DNA of 64,000 nt from Lysobacter sp. CFH 32150 (lineage in GTDB: Bacteria > Pseudomonadota > Gammaproteobacteria > Xanthomonadales > Xanthomonadaceae). The notes beneath the pieces are model-generated. The model worked only from the letters and a program-made list of their open reading frames with translations, ran no database searches and had not been told where the DNA came from. Position numbers and translations under genes: made by a program. The stretch lies in NCBI RefSeq assembly GCF_022758295.1, contig NZ_JALDWJ010000011.1, positions 79,659 to 143,658 on the forward strand. Reading direction: 5' to 3'. Shown here one piece after another: positions 35,213 through 44,110 of this stretch. Position 1 is the stretch's first letter. Every line of letters begins with the position of its first letter.

Positions 35213-37024
35213 TTACTGGATCGCTTCGTCCAGCATCAGTGCGCGCACGAAGCGCACCGGCGGCGCACCGTAGGACAACACCCGGTCGTGGTAGCGCTTG
35301 GCGTTGAAGTTGGCGCCTTCCTTCGCCTCCATCGCCTTGCGCAGGTCGAACTGTTCCTGCGCGCCGACGAAATACGTCGGCAGTTGCGCCGACGTCAGCT
35401 GTACGCGCACCCACTTGCCGGCGGCTTCACGTTCCTGCTGGAACGCCACCTTCGTCATCAGTTCCATCGCCTGCTCGCGCGTCCAGTTGTCGACGTGCAC
35501 GCCCTGGTCGAGGATCGCGTTGGAGATCGCGCGCAGGTAGAACTTCAGCTGCACGAGGCGGAACAGCGGATCGTTGTCGAGGTAGCCCGCGTCCGCCATC
35601 ACGTCCTCGGTGTAGACCGCCCAGCCTTCGGCGAACAATCCCGAGCGCAGCACGGCACGCAGGGTCGAAGGATGCTTCGCCGAATGCACGCCTTCGAGGT
35701 AATGGCCCGGCATCGCCTCATGGATCGACAGCAGGTGGATCATCCGCGTGTTGTATTCGCGCAGGAACGAATCGACCTGCTCCTTCGACCACTCATCCGG
35801 GATCGGGGAGATCGCGTAGTAAGTGTCGAGCCCCTTGTCGAGCGGGCCGGGCGAGTCGCAATACGCGACCGACACGCCGCGCTGGAACTCCGGCATCAGG
35901 ATGATCTTGACCGGATCGTCCGGCACGGTGACCAGGTCCTTGGCGCGGGCGAACGTCGTGGCCTCGGCCAGCGTCTGCTTGGCGACGTCGACGACCTTGT
36001 CGCGCGCCGGACGGTCGGCGTACGCGAGTTCCAGTGCCGCTTCGATCGCCTTCTGCTGCTGTTCGTCGCTCGGCGTCGCCGGCATCTCAGGCGCACCTGG
36101 CTTGTCCTTGAGCACGGTCTGCGCGATGGCGTACATCTCTCCGCGGACGCGCTTGAGTTCGGCTTCGGCGCGCTGCTTGATCTCCGCGCGCGACAGCGAC
36201 GACATCAGCGAGAACTGCAGCTTCTCGTCGTACAGGGTCTGGCCGATGCGAAACTCGCCCTTTGCACTCGGCACCAGCGTCTTGTCGAGCCAGGCCTGTT
36301 GCTCGGCGACGGCCTTGCGCAGGCCTTCGACCGCGGCATCGAGACGCTTGCGGTCATCGCCTTGCAACTGGTCGGCGTTCGGGGTGATGAAGGTGTCGAT
36401 CAGGCTCAGCACACCGGCGTTCTGCTTGGCCACAGTCTCGGCATGGATCTTCGGCACACGCGCCAGATCCAGGTTCTCGCGCATCTGCGTGAAGATCGTC
36501 GGAATCTTCTCCATGCGCACGGTCGCCGACTTCAGCCGCTGCGGCATCGGCGCGAATTCGCGCGCCATCAGGTTGTAGATGGCACCACCGGCCAGGCTGT
36601 TGTAACCCTGCGGGTCCCAGGCCCAGCCTTGCAGCGTTTCGATATTCCAGATCTCCGAGCGCAACTGGTTGCGCAGGATCGCGGCATCGACCTGGTTCTC
36701 GCGCGACAGCTTGGCGACATCGAGCGCATCCAGTTCGGCCAGCAGTTTCTTGCTGAAATCCAGGGACTTCTGCCGGCCTGCAGCGCTGAGGTCTTCGATT
36801 TCGCTGTCGTAGCGGTGGTCGCCGATCTGCGTCGCCGACACCGGATTCAGCTGCAGCCAGCCATCGAGCCAGCGCTTGGACAGGTCGGCGAACTTCGCAT
36901 CGGTCTCGGCGGTTGCGGCAGTCGCGTTGGCGGTCTGGTCGGTCGCAGGCGAAGTCGGTGCCTCGCCCTTGCAGGCGGCGAGGGCGGCGGTGAGCACGGC
37001 GACGGCTAGCAGGGTATGGCGCAT
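35213..37024 (-). CDS. DUF885 family lipoprotein (putative metallopeptidase)
   Basis: 603 residues from ATG 37024. The lipoprotein signal reads RHTLLAVAVLTAALAACKGE, with lipobox LAAC. The DUF885 domain fills the rest and includes SIHEAMPGHYLEGVHSAKHPS, the HEAMPGH zinc-type signature, and the downstream GLFAEGWAVYTEDVMADAGYL (EGWA), both characteristic. The fold is helical and metallopeptidase-like, and members are thought to hydrolyse peptides. The mature protein is anchored to the outer or inner membrane. It is about 68 bp from fdhD on the same strand, but the start has no obvious overlap, so a shared transcript is not certain. Confidence 0.92.
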   Translation of the reverse strand: MRHTLLAVAVLTAALAACKGEAPTSPATDQTANATAATAETDAKFADLSKRWLDGWLQLNPVSATQIGDHRYDSEIEDLSAAGRQKSLDFSKKLLAELDALDVAKLSRENQVDAAILRNQLRSEIWNIETLQGWAWDPQGYNSLAGGAIYNLMAREFAPMPQRLKSATVRMEKIPTIFTQMRENLDLARVPKIHAETVAKQNAGVLSLIDTFITPNADQLQGDDRKRLDAAVEGLRKAVAEQQAWLDKTLVPSAKGEFRIGQTLYDEKLQFSLMSSLSRAEIKQRAEAELKRVRGEMYAIAQTVLKDKPGAPEMPATPSDEQQQKAIEAALELAYADRPARDKVVDVAKQTLAEATTFARAKDLVTVPDDPVKIILMPEFQRGVSVAYCDSPGPLDKGLDTYYAISPIPDEWSKEQVDSFLREYNTRMIHLLSIHEAMPGHYLEGVHSAKHPSTLRAVLRSGLFAEGWAVYTEDVMADAGYLDNDPLFRLVQLKFYLRAISNAILDQGVHVDNWTREQAMELMTKVAFQQEREAAGKWVRVQLTSAQLPTYFVGAQEQFDLRKAMEAKEGANFNAKRYHDRVLSYGAPPVRFVRALMLDEAIQ

Positions 37025-37091
37025 GGTCCAGTCTCGCGGGGTGAAAACCCAAGCATAGGCTGGCAGGCGCTTCAGCGCATGGGCCGCAGGT

Positions 37092-37877
37092 TCACACCAC
37101 GCGCCCGGCGTGGGTGTAGACATTCATGCTGTCGCCACGGGCGAAGGCGACGAGGGTGACGCCGGCGGCATTGGCGAGGCGGATGGCGAGCGCGGTGGGT
37201 GCGGAGATCGCGACCACCGTACCGACCCCGACGGTGGCGGCCTTGTGCACGATTTCGTAGGACGCGCGCGAAGTGATGGCAAAGAAGCCATCGCCCAGCG
37301 TCTGCTTCGTGATTGCGCCGATGACCTTGTCCAGTGCGTTGTGGCGACCGACGTCCTCGCGCACGACGATGCCATCGGCATGCACATAACCTGCGGCATG
37401 CACGCCGCCGCTGGCCGCGTTCAACGGCTGTCGTTCGGCCAGCAGTCGCAGGCCTTCGCGGATCGTGGCGGCCGGGAAACGTGTCGACGATTGCACTGGC
37501 GCGAGCGGACGGATCGCAGCCTGCAGGGATTCCGTTCCACACAAACCGCAGCCGCTGCGCCCGGCGAGGTTGCGGCTGCGCGCATCGAGCGCATCGAAAC
37601 GCGCCTGTGGGATCGCGGCATGCAGGGCAACGCCGTCGTCGCTATAGACAATGTCGACGAGATGGAATTCATCTGGCGCGGCAATCACGCCTTCGCTCAA
37701 GGCGAAACCGAGCGCAAAGTCGTCGAGATCGGTCGGCGTCGCCATCATCACCGCGAACGGACTCCCGTTGTACAGCAGCGCGACCGGCGTTTCCTCGACC
37801 ACGCGGTCGGCATGCGGCGTCCGCGCATCGCCGGCGATGCGCAGCGCATCGACCTCATGCAGGCCATCCGTCGTCAT
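37092..37877 (-). CDS. fdhD: Formate dehydrogenase sulfurtransferase FdhD
   Basis: 261 residues from ATG 37877, which overlaps the previous gene's TGA in the ATGA manner; the longer frame to 37916 is rejected. It carries CGLCGTESL, the CxxC pair that receives sulfur from IscS and passes it to the molybdenum cofactor. The other conserved parts are VVEETPVALLYNGSPFAVMMATPTDLDDFALGFALSEGVI at the front and GGVHAAGYVHADGIVVREDVGRHNALDKVIG in the centre. FdhD is required for active formate dehydrogenase. It sits downstream of the oxidoreductase and a small wing-helix protein, in a coupled three-gene operon. Confidence 0.96.
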   Translation of the reverse strand: MTTDGLHEVDALRIAGDARTPHADRVVEETPVALLYNGSPFAVMMATPTDLDDFALGFALSEGVIAAPDEFHLVDIVYSDDGVALHAAIPQARFDALDARSRNLAGRSGCGLCGTESLQAAIRPLAPVQSSTRFPAATIREGLRLLAERQPLNAASGGVHAAGYVHADGIVVREDVGRHNALDKVIGAITKQTLGDGFFAITSRASYEIVHKAATVGVGTVVAISAPTALAIRLANAAGVTLVAFARGDSMNVYTHAGRVV

Positions 37878-38110
37878 GCGGTTCGACACAATGCACGTCC
37901 ACGTTCGCTCAGCCACAGCAGAGTGCGTTCGCCATCACGGCGCTGTTCGACCAGGGCAAGGCCGTCGTAGCGCGGGTCTTCGCCGAGCGCAGTCAGCAGT
38001 CGCTGCAATTCGCTCTGGCCGATGCCCAGGCGTTTGGCGACGCGTGCACTCGACTGCCCGTCCTCGACGGCAAGCAGGCGCAGCAGGGCGAGCGCGACGT
38101 CGTCGCTCAT
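37874..38110 (-). CDS. Small winged-helix protein in formate dehydrogenase operon
   Basis: 78 residues. It reads as a single DNA-binding-like fold: VALALLRLLAVEDGQSSARVAKRLGIGQSELQRLLTALGEDPRYDGLALVEQRRDGERTLLWLSERGRALC. A helix-turn-helix of the SSARVAKRLGIGQSELQRLLTAL type is followed by a wing. It overlaps both neighbours by 4 bp (ATGA), with the oxidoreductase upstream and fdhD downstream. A local regulator of the operon or a cofactor-related adaptor are both possible. Its placement between these genes is its best functional clue. Confidence 0.85.
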   Translation of the reverse strand: MSDDVALALLRLLAVEDGQSSARVAKRLGIGQSELQRLLTALGEDPRYDGLALVEQRRDGERTLLWLSERGRALCRTA

Positions 38111-40425
38111 GCCGACCGTGTTTCGGCTTTGCGCAGCTTCACCGGGATCGACTTCGACGCCGGTGTACGCGCGCGCTCGGCATGACTGCCGAGCGGAACG
38201 AGTGCATTGGTTTCCGGGAAGTAGCTGGCGAGGCAGCCCGGCGGGATGTCGTATTCGACCAGCAGGAAATCGCGGGCCGTGCGCTCTTGGATAGCACCGT
38301 TGCCGTCGTCCCAGACCGAAATGATGTCGACATGGTTGCCGGGGGCGAAGCCGAGGCGGTCGAGATCGCTACGCGAAATCAGGCAGACACGGCGATAACC
38401 GTGGACGCCGCGATAACGGTCGTTGAGGCCGTACACGGTGGTGTTGTATTGGTCGTGCGAGCGCACGGTCATCAACTGTAGGAGCGGCTTTAGCCGCGAG
38501 CTTTCGGTGGTTTCGTCTAATGGCGAAGAGCTCGCGGCTAAAGCCGCTCCTACAGGAGCAAGCGCTAATGGGTGCACGTAGAGCTGCGCGCGGCCATCCG
38601 CAGTCGGGAAGACCCGCTCACGGTTCGGATGATGCAGGTGGAAGCCGCCCGCGGCGCGTACATTCACATTGAAGTTTTCGAAGCCATCGACCACTTCCGC
38701 GATCTTGTCGCGGATACGGTCGTACTGCGCGACCAGGTGCAGCCACGGCGTGCGGCTGTGCGACAAAGTCGCAGCCGCCAGTCGCGCCACGATCGCAGGT
38801 TCCGACAACAGATGCTCCGATGCCGGCGGATTCATCCCGACCGACAAGTGCACCATGCTCATCGAATCCTCGACCGTCACCGCCTGCGGGCCGCCAGCCT
38901 GCAGGTCGATCTCGGTGCGACCGAGACAGGGTAGGATCAGTGCATCGCGCCCGTGCACGAGGTGCGAGCGATTGAGTTTTGTGCTGACGTGCACGGTCAG
39001 CGCGCAATTGCGCAGGGCGCGTACGGTGAGATCAGTGTCCGGCGTCGCGGCGGCGAAGTTGCCGCCCATGGCGAAGAACACCTTGCCGCGGCCGTCGCGC
39101 ATCGCCTCGATGGCATCGATGGTGTCGAAGCCGTGCTCGCGCGGTGGCGTGAAATCGAATGCAGCGCCGAGCTTGTCGAGGAAGTCGTCGGACGGCTTCT
39201 CGTAGATCCCCATCGTGCGGTCGCCCTGCACATTGGAATGCCCGCGCACCGGGCATGGGCCGGCGCCGGGCTTGCCGATGTTGCCGCGCAGCAGCAGCAC
39301 GTTCACCAGCATCTGGATGGTGGCGACGCTGCGATGGTGCTGGGTGATGCCCATGCCCCAGCAGAAGATCGTCGCGTCGCTGTCGATGTAGACCTGCGCG
39401 GCCTGTTCGATCTGCGCGCGGCCGAGTCCGGATTCGCGTTCGATCGCATCCCAGCTGGCCGCACGCACGCTGTCGGCGAAAGCGTCGTAGCCGCTGGTAT
39501 GCGTTTCGACGAAGCTGCGGTCGACGGCGTCGTGTTCGACCACGACCTTGGCGATGCCGGTCAGCACGGCGAGATCGCCGCCGATGCGCGGCTGGAAGTA
39601 GTGCGAAGCCAGGCGTACGCCGTCGCCGAGCATGTCCGCTGGCGATTTCGGGTCGGCGAAGCGTTCCAATCCACGCTCGCGCAACGGATTGAACGCGACG
39701 ATGCGGCACCCGCGCTTGGCCGCGTTGCGCAGTTCGCCGAGCATGCGCGGATGGTTGGTGCCGGGGTTCTGGCCGAATACGAAGATCGCCTCGGCATGCT
39801 CGAAATCATCGAGCAGCACCGAGCCCTTGCCACTGCCGATCTGCTCGATCATCGCCACGCCGGAAGGCTCGTGGCACATGTTCGAGCAGTCGGGCAGGTT
39901 GTTGGTGCCGTACTCGCGCACGAACAGCTGGTAGAGGAATGCGGCTTCGTTCGAAGTGCGGCCGGAGGTGTAGAAGATCGCTTCGTCGGGAGAAGTCAGG
40001 ACGTTAAGCGCGGCGGCGATTTTCGCGAACGCGTCGTCCCATGCGATCGGCACGTAGCGGTCGCTGTCGGGGTCGTACGCCATCGGTTCGGTCAGCCGGC
40101 CCTGCGCTTCGAGGAACTGACCGTCCTGTTCGCTGAGCCAGGTCACCGAATGCTCGGCGAAGAACTCGCGGGTGACGCGTTTCGATGTCGCTTCGTTGGC
40201 GACCGCCTTGACCCCGTTCTCGCAGAACTCGAAGGTCGAGTGCGCGTTTCGGTCCGGCCAGGCGCAACCGGGACAGTCGAAGCCACGGTCCTGGTTGGCG
40301 CGCAGCAAGGTGTTGCTGCCCTTCAGTACGACGTGCTGCTCGCGCAGGGCGTGCCAGGAACTCTTCAGCGCATCCCAGCCACCAGCGGGGCCGTCGTAAT
40401 GTCCGATTTTGCGGTCGTCCGTCAT
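38107..40425 (-). CDS. FdhF/YdeP-type molybdopterin oxidoreductase, with REP-coded insert
   Basis: 772 residues from ATG 40425 (MTDDRKIGHYDGPAGG). An N-terminal CPGC lies at 51-54, followed by the Mo-bis-MGD domains: YTSGRTSNEAAFLYQLFVREYGTNNLPDCSNMCHEPSG (CSNMC at 180-184, the likely Mo-ligand region), GQNPGTNHPRML, CWGMGITQHHRS and the C-terminal LMTVRSHDQYNTTVYGLNDRYRGV. This is the YdeP/FdhF-like branch (formate dehydrogenase alpha-type, also annotated CbbBc). It has no N-terminal [4Fe-4S] four-cysteine motif like NapA. Residues about 624-650 are encoded by a REP palindrome, in frame, just before the LMTVRSHDQYNTT block. The gene starts the coupled operon with the winged-helix protein and fdhD. 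Confidence 0.93.
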   Translation of the reverse strand: MTDDRKIGHYDGPAGGWDALKSSWHALREQHVVLKGSNTLLRANQDRGFDCPGCAWPDRNAHSTFEFCENGVKAVANEATSKRVTREFFAEHSVTWLSEQDGQFLEAQGRLTEPMAYDPDSDRYVPIAWDDAFAKIAAALNVLTSPDEAIFYTSGRTSNEAAFLYQLFVREYGTNNLPDCSNMCHEPSGVAMIEQIGSGKGSVLLDDFEHAEAIFVFGQNPGTNHPRMLGELRNAAKRGCRIVAFNPLRERGLERFADPKSPADMLGDGVRLASHYFQPRIGGDLAVLTGIAKVVVEHDAVDRSFVETHTSGYDAFADSVRAASWDAIERESGLGRAQIEQAAQVYIDSDATIFCWGMGITQHHRSVATIQMLVNVLLLRGNIGKPGAGPCPVRGHSNVQGDRTMGIYEKPSDDFLDKLGAAFDFTPPREHGFDTIDAIEAMRDGRGKVFFAMGGNFAAATPDTDLTVRALRNCALTVHVSTKLNRSHLVHGRDALILPCLGRTEIDLQAGGPQAVTVEDSMSMVHLSVGMNPPASEHLLSEPAIVARLAAATLSHSRTPWLHLVAQYDRIRDKIAEVVDGFENFNVNVRAAGGFHLHHPNRERVFPTADGRAQLYVHPLALAPVGAALAASSSPLDETTESSRLKPLLQLMTVRSHDQYNTTVYGLNDRYRGVHGYRRVCLISRSDLDRLGFAPGNHVDIISVWDDGNGAIQERTARDFLLVEYDIPPGCLASYFPETNALVPLGSHAERARTPASKSIPVKLRKAETRSA
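38476..38555. repeat. Inverted GTAG-type REP pair inside the oxidoreductase gene
   Basis: Two perfect 27-bp arms (38476-38502 and 38529-38555), each containing GTAGGAGCGGCTTTAGCCGC, flank a 26-base centre. The overall form matches the element at 18806 except for a few bases (GTAG for GTGG). It lies fully inside the coding frame, between the DGRAQLYVHPLAL region and LMTVRSHDQYN, and keeps it open, adding about 27 residues (like AALAASSSPLDETTESSRLKP) that relatives do not normally carry. Confidence 0.85.
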
Positions 40426-40483
40426 TGCCTGTGAATGATAGTCCGCGTGATGGCATAGTGCGGCCAGCCTAAGGACCCAGGGG

Positions 40484-41293
40484 ATGGCGATGCAGAGTCG
40501 GATGGTGGCCTTGCTGGCCATCGCGTTGGCGATCGGCGTGGTGGGGTGCAGCAAGCAGCACGAGTCGGCGGGCGACGCGCTCGAGTTGCCCTTGGCAAAC
40601 CTCTCCAAGCCGCCGGGCAAGAACGGAATGGCGGCGATGCTCGCCTACGAGCATACGGTCGAGATCCTGCTGGCCGAAGACAAGATCGCCGCACGTACGG
40701 CGGAAGTCCAACAGGCCTGCAACGGCGGCAAGTTCGGTGCATGCGTGGTGTTGGGCGTGGAGACGCAGGGTGGCGAATTCCCGTCGGCGGAACTGAAGCT
40801 GCGCGCGGTGCCTGCCGCAATCGAACCCCTGATCAAGGCAGCCGGTACCGAAGGTGAAGTCGGGAGCCGTCGGACTACGGCCGAGGATTTGGCCGTAGTG
40901 GTTGCCGACAACAACATGTTGCAGCAACGTCTGCGGAAGGAACACGAGCGCCTGAGCGAATTCCAGCAACGCCGCGACCTCCGCGTCGCCGACATGATCA
41001 GTCTTTCGAAACAGCTCGCCGAGACCGAGGCCACGCTGGAAGTTGCCGAACGCGAAGCCGCACAGCATCGGCGCCGGATCGATACGCAGTTGTTGACGAT
41101 CCGTTTGCATCCGCCTGGTGGTCAAACCGGGCGTAGCGAGATCGGTCAGGCCTTCCGTGATTTCGGTGGCATCTTCACCTCCGCCATCGCCTGGATGATT
41201 CGCGCTGCAGCGGTACTGCTACCGCTTGCAATGGTGCTGCTGGCAGCCGTGCTTGTGATCCGTCGTGTTCGTCGCTCGCGCAAGGAGTCATGA
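40484..41293 (+). CDS. DUF4349 family lipoprotein
   Basis: 269 residues. A lipoprotein signal (MAMQSRMVALLAIALAIGVVGCSKQ, lipobox VVGC) leads to the periplasmic DUF4349 region, seen in AYEHTVEILLAEDKIAARTAEVQQACNGG and VGSRRTTAEDLAVVVADNNMLQQRLRKEHERLSEFQQR. A coiled coil runs over about 150-200 (MISLSKQLAETEATLEVAEREAAQHRRRIDTQLLTIRL). A single membrane span near the C-terminus (about 235-260, AVLLPLAMVLLAAVLVIRRVRRS) ends the protein. Function unknown. It starts at ATG 40484, 58 bp from the divergent oxidoreductase, and is followed directly by a DUF2785 gene, 1 bp after its stop. Confidence 0.87.
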   Translation: MAMQSRMVALLAIALAIGVVGCSKQHESAGDALELPLANLSKPPGKNGMAAMLAYEHTVEILLAEDKIAARTAEVQQACNGGKFGACVVLGVETQGGEFPSAELKLRAVPAAIEPLIKAAGTEGEVGSRRTTAEDLAVVVADNNMLQQRLRKEHERLSEFQQRRDLRVADMISLSKQLAETEATLEVAEREAAQHRRRIDTQLLTIRLHPPGGQTGRSEIGQAFRDFGGIFTSAIAWMIRAAAVLLPLAMVLLAAVLVIRRVRRSRKES

Positions 41294-41294
41294 C

Positions 41295-42176
41295 ATGTGC
41301 CGCATCTGGTTGCTGTTGGTTTTGATCGGTGCCACGCCTGCATTCGCCGGATGTCCGCCCGAAGGGCAGAGCCGGGAATCGTTGCAGGCGCTCAAGGCCC
41401 TGAAATTCACGTTGCCAGATCCACCGGCGCGGCAGACGTTGGCCGAGGGTTTGGTCGATTGCCTCGGTGATCCTGATCCGGAGCTGCGCGACGGCCTCGC
41501 CTATGAGGCGTTGACGCATTGGATGCGAGCCAAGGAATTGAGTCCGGAAGGCTTGCGCGTGTTGCGCGATCGCCTGCAGGCGATGCTGGGCGAAGAAGAT
41601 CCGGCTGGTTTCCGTCGACCATTCGCTGCGCTGGTGTTGTCGGAAGTGGCACGCACCGACCGCGTCGAGCCATGGATGGAGCCTGGCGAGCGCGCGGAGA
41701 TGGTCGACGCTGCAGCGCGTTACCTGGAATCGGTGCGCGATTACCGTGGCTACGACGAGGAGGAAGGTTGGCGCCACGGCGTTGCCCATGGCGCCGATTG
41801 GCTGATGCAGCTGACGCTCAATCCCGCGCTCGAACGCGCGCAGTTCGACCGCATCCTCGCGGCGATCGCGACGCAGGTGGTGCCGGAGCCAGCGCATGCG
41901 TATGTGTTTGGCGAACCCGGCCGGCTGGCACGACCGGTGCTCTACATCGCCAAGCGCGGCGTGTATTCGGAAGCCGAATGGCAGGCGTGGTTGTCCGCAA
42001 TGACGCCAACACGCGGAGATACGAAGCTGACGTACAAGGATGCGGTGTGGCTGGCGCGGCGGCACGATCTGCTGGCGTTCCTCACTTCCCTGTACCTGGA
42101 AGCCGATCAGAGCGAGGACGCGCAAATCCGCGCGCTCAAGCCCGCCATCGTCGCGGCGTTGAAGACGATCTGGTAA
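41295..42176 (+). CDS. Secreted DUF2785 protein
   Basis: 293 residues from ATG 41295, with AAGGAG eight bases upstream; an in-frame start at 41265 overlaps the lipoprotein and has no such site. The signal peptide is CRIWLLLVLIGATPAFAG. The DUF2785 signature appears as DYRGYDEEEGWRHGVAHGADWLMQLTLNPAL (GWxHxVAHGAD), preceded by RPFAALVLSEVARTDR. The domain is an all-helical fold with no established function. It follows the DUF4349 lipoprotein closely and is likely part of the same operon. Confidence 0.9.
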   Translation: MCRIWLLLVLIGATPAFAGCPPEGQSRESLQALKALKFTLPDPPARQTLAEGLVDCLGDPDPELRDGLAYEALTHWMRAKELSPEGLRVLRDRLQAMLGEEDPAGFRRPFAALVLSEVARTDRVEPWMEPGERAEMVDAAARYLESVRDYRGYDEEEGWRHGVAHGADWLMQLTLNPALERAQFDRILAAIATQVVPEPAHAYVFGEPGRLARPVLYIAKRGVYSEAEWQAWLSAMTPTRGDTKLTYKDAVWLARRHDLLAFLTSLYLEADQSEDAQIRALKPAIVAALKTIW

Positions 42177-42199
42177 AGATCGGAGCGCGTTAACAGACG

Positions 42200-42493
42200 C
42201 TAGTCTTCCTCTTCCTCGAACTCGACCAGCGCGTCGAGATCGAAGGCCAGCGCTTCCACCGCCTCGCGCACCTTGCGCGCGGTGGATTCGTTCGGCGCGT
42301 CGATTTCCAGCTCGTGCACGTCCGGACCGCCGATATCGCTGAGGCCGGCCGAACTGGAATCGACGTCATCCATGTGCGGCATCAGGTCGGCTACTTCCTC
42401 GACGTGTTCGATGCCGTCCAGGCTCTGCAGTAGATTGATGATCGCGCGGGCATCGTCGTCGCTGCCGGTCAGGCGCAGTCGCAACATGGGCAT
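42200..42493 (-). CDS. Small acidic protein of unknown function
   Basis: 97 residues beginning MPMLRLRLTGSDDDARAIINLLQSLDGIEHVEEVADLMPHMDDVDSSSAGL and ending FDLDALVEFEEEED. The ribosome site GGAGG lies a few bases before ATG. A ferredoxin-like or ACT-like beta-alpha pattern is suggested by the first 35 residues and a repeat of the alternation later. Similar proteins (MPxLRLRLTGSxDD...) occur in several Gammaproteobacteria as hypothetical proteins. The acidic C-terminus is notable. The fold suggests a small regulatory or binding protein, not an enzyme. Confidence 0.8.
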   Translation of the reverse strand: MPMLRLRLTGSDDDARAIINLLQSLDGIEHVEEVADLMPHMDDVDSSSAGLSDIGGPDVHELEIDAPNESTARKVREAVEALAFDLDALVEFEEEED

Positions 42494-42556
42494 GTCGGCA
42501 CCTCCAGGAGATGCCGACAGGCTAGGCAGCGCGAAGCTAATGCAACGTGATGATTA

Positions 42557-42604
42557 GGGCCTGTTAACGCATATGGAACCTGCTCCATATGTGCTGATAG
42601 GCCC
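42557..42604. terminator. Long imperfect stem-loop at the 3' end of the cyclophilin gene
   Basis: Arms at 42557-42577 (GGGCCTGTTAACGCATATGG...) and 42584-42604 pair at 17 of 21 positions around a six-base loop. The end of the second arm touches the stop codon of the cyclophilin gene at 42604-42606. There is no long T-run, so it might be an attenuator, an mRNA-end stabiliser or a bidirectional stop between that gene and the minus-strand gene at 42200-42493. Confidence 0.5.
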
Positions 42605-43530
42605 TAGCCCGCAGGTTTTGTTGCCGACGGCGCCGCGCGCACCGGCAGCGGCACATTGCACAGGTCGATGTGACCGGAGGGGCGCTTGTACCACTCGTCG
42701 CGGCGATTGCGGCGCGATTCGACCAGCGTCGTGAAGGTCTGGCTGTCGGTACGCAGCAGTTGCAGCTGCGCGCGTTCAGCCTCGGGCACTTCGCTGGCGA
42801 GGGTGATGGCCTTGATCGGCACGTGTTGCTCGGGCTTCTCGTAGAAGCCGAGTGCGGCGGTGCCGCGCGGCAGGATCGACAACAACTCGATGCCTTGCAC
42901 GACGCGGCCGACCAGGGTGATGTTGCGGTCGAGCATGCGCGGCGATTGCCCGGTCACGACGTAGAGCGAACTGCCGTCGCTGCTGTCGGCCGCGACGTCG
43001 CGACCGGCGCCGACCATGCCATAGCAGTGCGCCAGCCAGGCCTTGTTGGCCTTGGGATCGCGTGCGGCAGGAAAGCCGCCGGAGAAACCGACTTCCGGCG
43101 CCCATCCGTCGCGATCGGGCAGGCGCACGAACGGCACGCCCTTGGCCTTGCGCTCGAATTCGACCGGCAGTTTCGGCTTGGCGGTGCCCAGTGGTTTTTT
43201 CTTCGCGGCATCGTCGCTGTTGGGATCGCCCCATTGCACGACGTAGTTGTCCTGCGAACGGATGATCGCCAGATCGTTCCAGTAGCCTTCCTTCGCCAGC
43301 GTCCTGATGTTGGCGATGTGTTCAGGCGCGAAGTCCGGCGCCAGTTCTATCACTACGCGGCCCGTCGCCAGCTGCATGTACAGCGTGTTGGCCGGATCCA
43401 GCGTGCGCCAGTCGGTCGCGGGGGCGGCATCGATGATCTCCTGCATCGACTTCACCTTTTGGGGTGCGTCTGCGGCGAAGGCGACGGTGGTGGCGAAGGC
43501 GAGCAGGGTGGCGGTCAATCTCAGACGCAT
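42604..43530 (-). CDS. Secreted cyclophilin-type peptidyl-prolyl isomerase
   Basis: 308 residues with a signal peptide ([19 protein letters not shown]). The cyclophilin fold begins with [54 protein letters not shown], where the usual FHRVI-QGGDP block is altered to [68 protein letters not shown] holds the rest. The catalytic Arg region is present ([12 protein letters not shown]), but the Phe of the FHR motif is Ile. Periplasmic proline isomerisation is likely. A hairpin lies over its 3' end. Confidence 0.88.
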   Translation of the reverse strand: MRLRLTATLLAFATTVAFAADAPQKVKSMQEIIDAAPATDWRTLDPANTLYMQLATGRVVIELAPDFAPEHIANIRTLAKEGYWNDLAIIRSQDNYVVQWGDPNSDDAAKKKPLGTAKPKLPVEFERKAKGVPFVRLPDRDGWAPEVGFSGGFPAARDPKANKAWLAHCYGMVGAGRDVAADSSDGSSLYVVTGQSPRMLDRNITLVGRVVQGIELLSILPRGTAALGFYEKPEQHVPIKAITLASEVPEAERAQLQLLRTDSQTFTTLVESRRNRRDEWYKRPSGHIDLCNVPLPVRAAPSATKPAG

Positions 43531-43560
43531 GGATCGGATCTCCTTGTATTCGCGGATGCT

Positions 43561-44037
43561 TTATTCGCGCATGCTTTGATCGCGGATGTAGTCGCCGTGC
43601 ATGAACTCGGCGAAGTCGGTTTGCCCGGGGAATCTGTTTTCGATGGTGAAACGGTAGCCGTCGCCGGCGAGAGCGTAGGTGTAGCGCGCATCGCCCATTG
43701 GCGTGGTGTTCTCGAACACGAGCACGTCGTCGTTCCAGTGGCCGCGTGCGGGGCTCGGGGGCATGCCCATGCTGTCGAACCACCACCACAGCACGTCCTG
43801 TGTGTCGGGTTCGATGAGCATCACGCCGTGGCCGCGGAACACGATCTGGCCGTCTTTCTCCTGCTCGTATTCCTGGATCAGCGCGAGGCCGCCGAGGGCG
43901 CGCCGGCACGAGGTGCGTCCGGTCGCCGTGCCGCCGGGGCCCCACTGCGTGGGTGCCATGTGTTCGGTGCCGGACCAGCGGCCGACGAATCGGTGCAGGC
44001 GTTCGTGTGCAGGGCCGGGTTGGGGCAGGTCCTTCAT
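43561..44037 (-). CDS. DUF1579-like protein
   Basis: 158 residues from ATG 44037 ([21 protein letters not shown]). It has the DUF1579 pattern: [63 protein letters not shown] and [20 protein letters not shown], consecutive strands of a small lipocalin-like beta barrel. No signal peptide, so cytosolic; the other DUF1579-like protein in the window (12421) is secreted. Function unknown. It lies 30 bp upstream of the cyclophilin gene on the same strand. Confidence 0.85.
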   Translation of the reverse strand: MKDLPQPGPAHERLHRFVGRWSGTEHMAPTQWGPGGTATGRTSCRRALGGLALIQEYEQEKDGQIVFRGHGVMLIEPDTQDVLWWWFDSMGMPPSPARGHWNDDVLVFENTTPMGDARYTYALAGDGYRFTIENRFPGQTDFAEFMHGDYIRDQSMRE

Positions 44038-44110
44038 GGGGGCGCTCCGCTGAAAGCGTCGGCGCAGCGTATCCCAGACCGATCGCGGTGATCCCGTGAC
44101 TACCGGCACA

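Noticed and set aside
35288..37009. A 573-codon open frame on the plus strand
   Set aside because: Antisense to the DUF885 lipoprotein; composition is Arg/Leu/Gln-rich as expected for a shadow.
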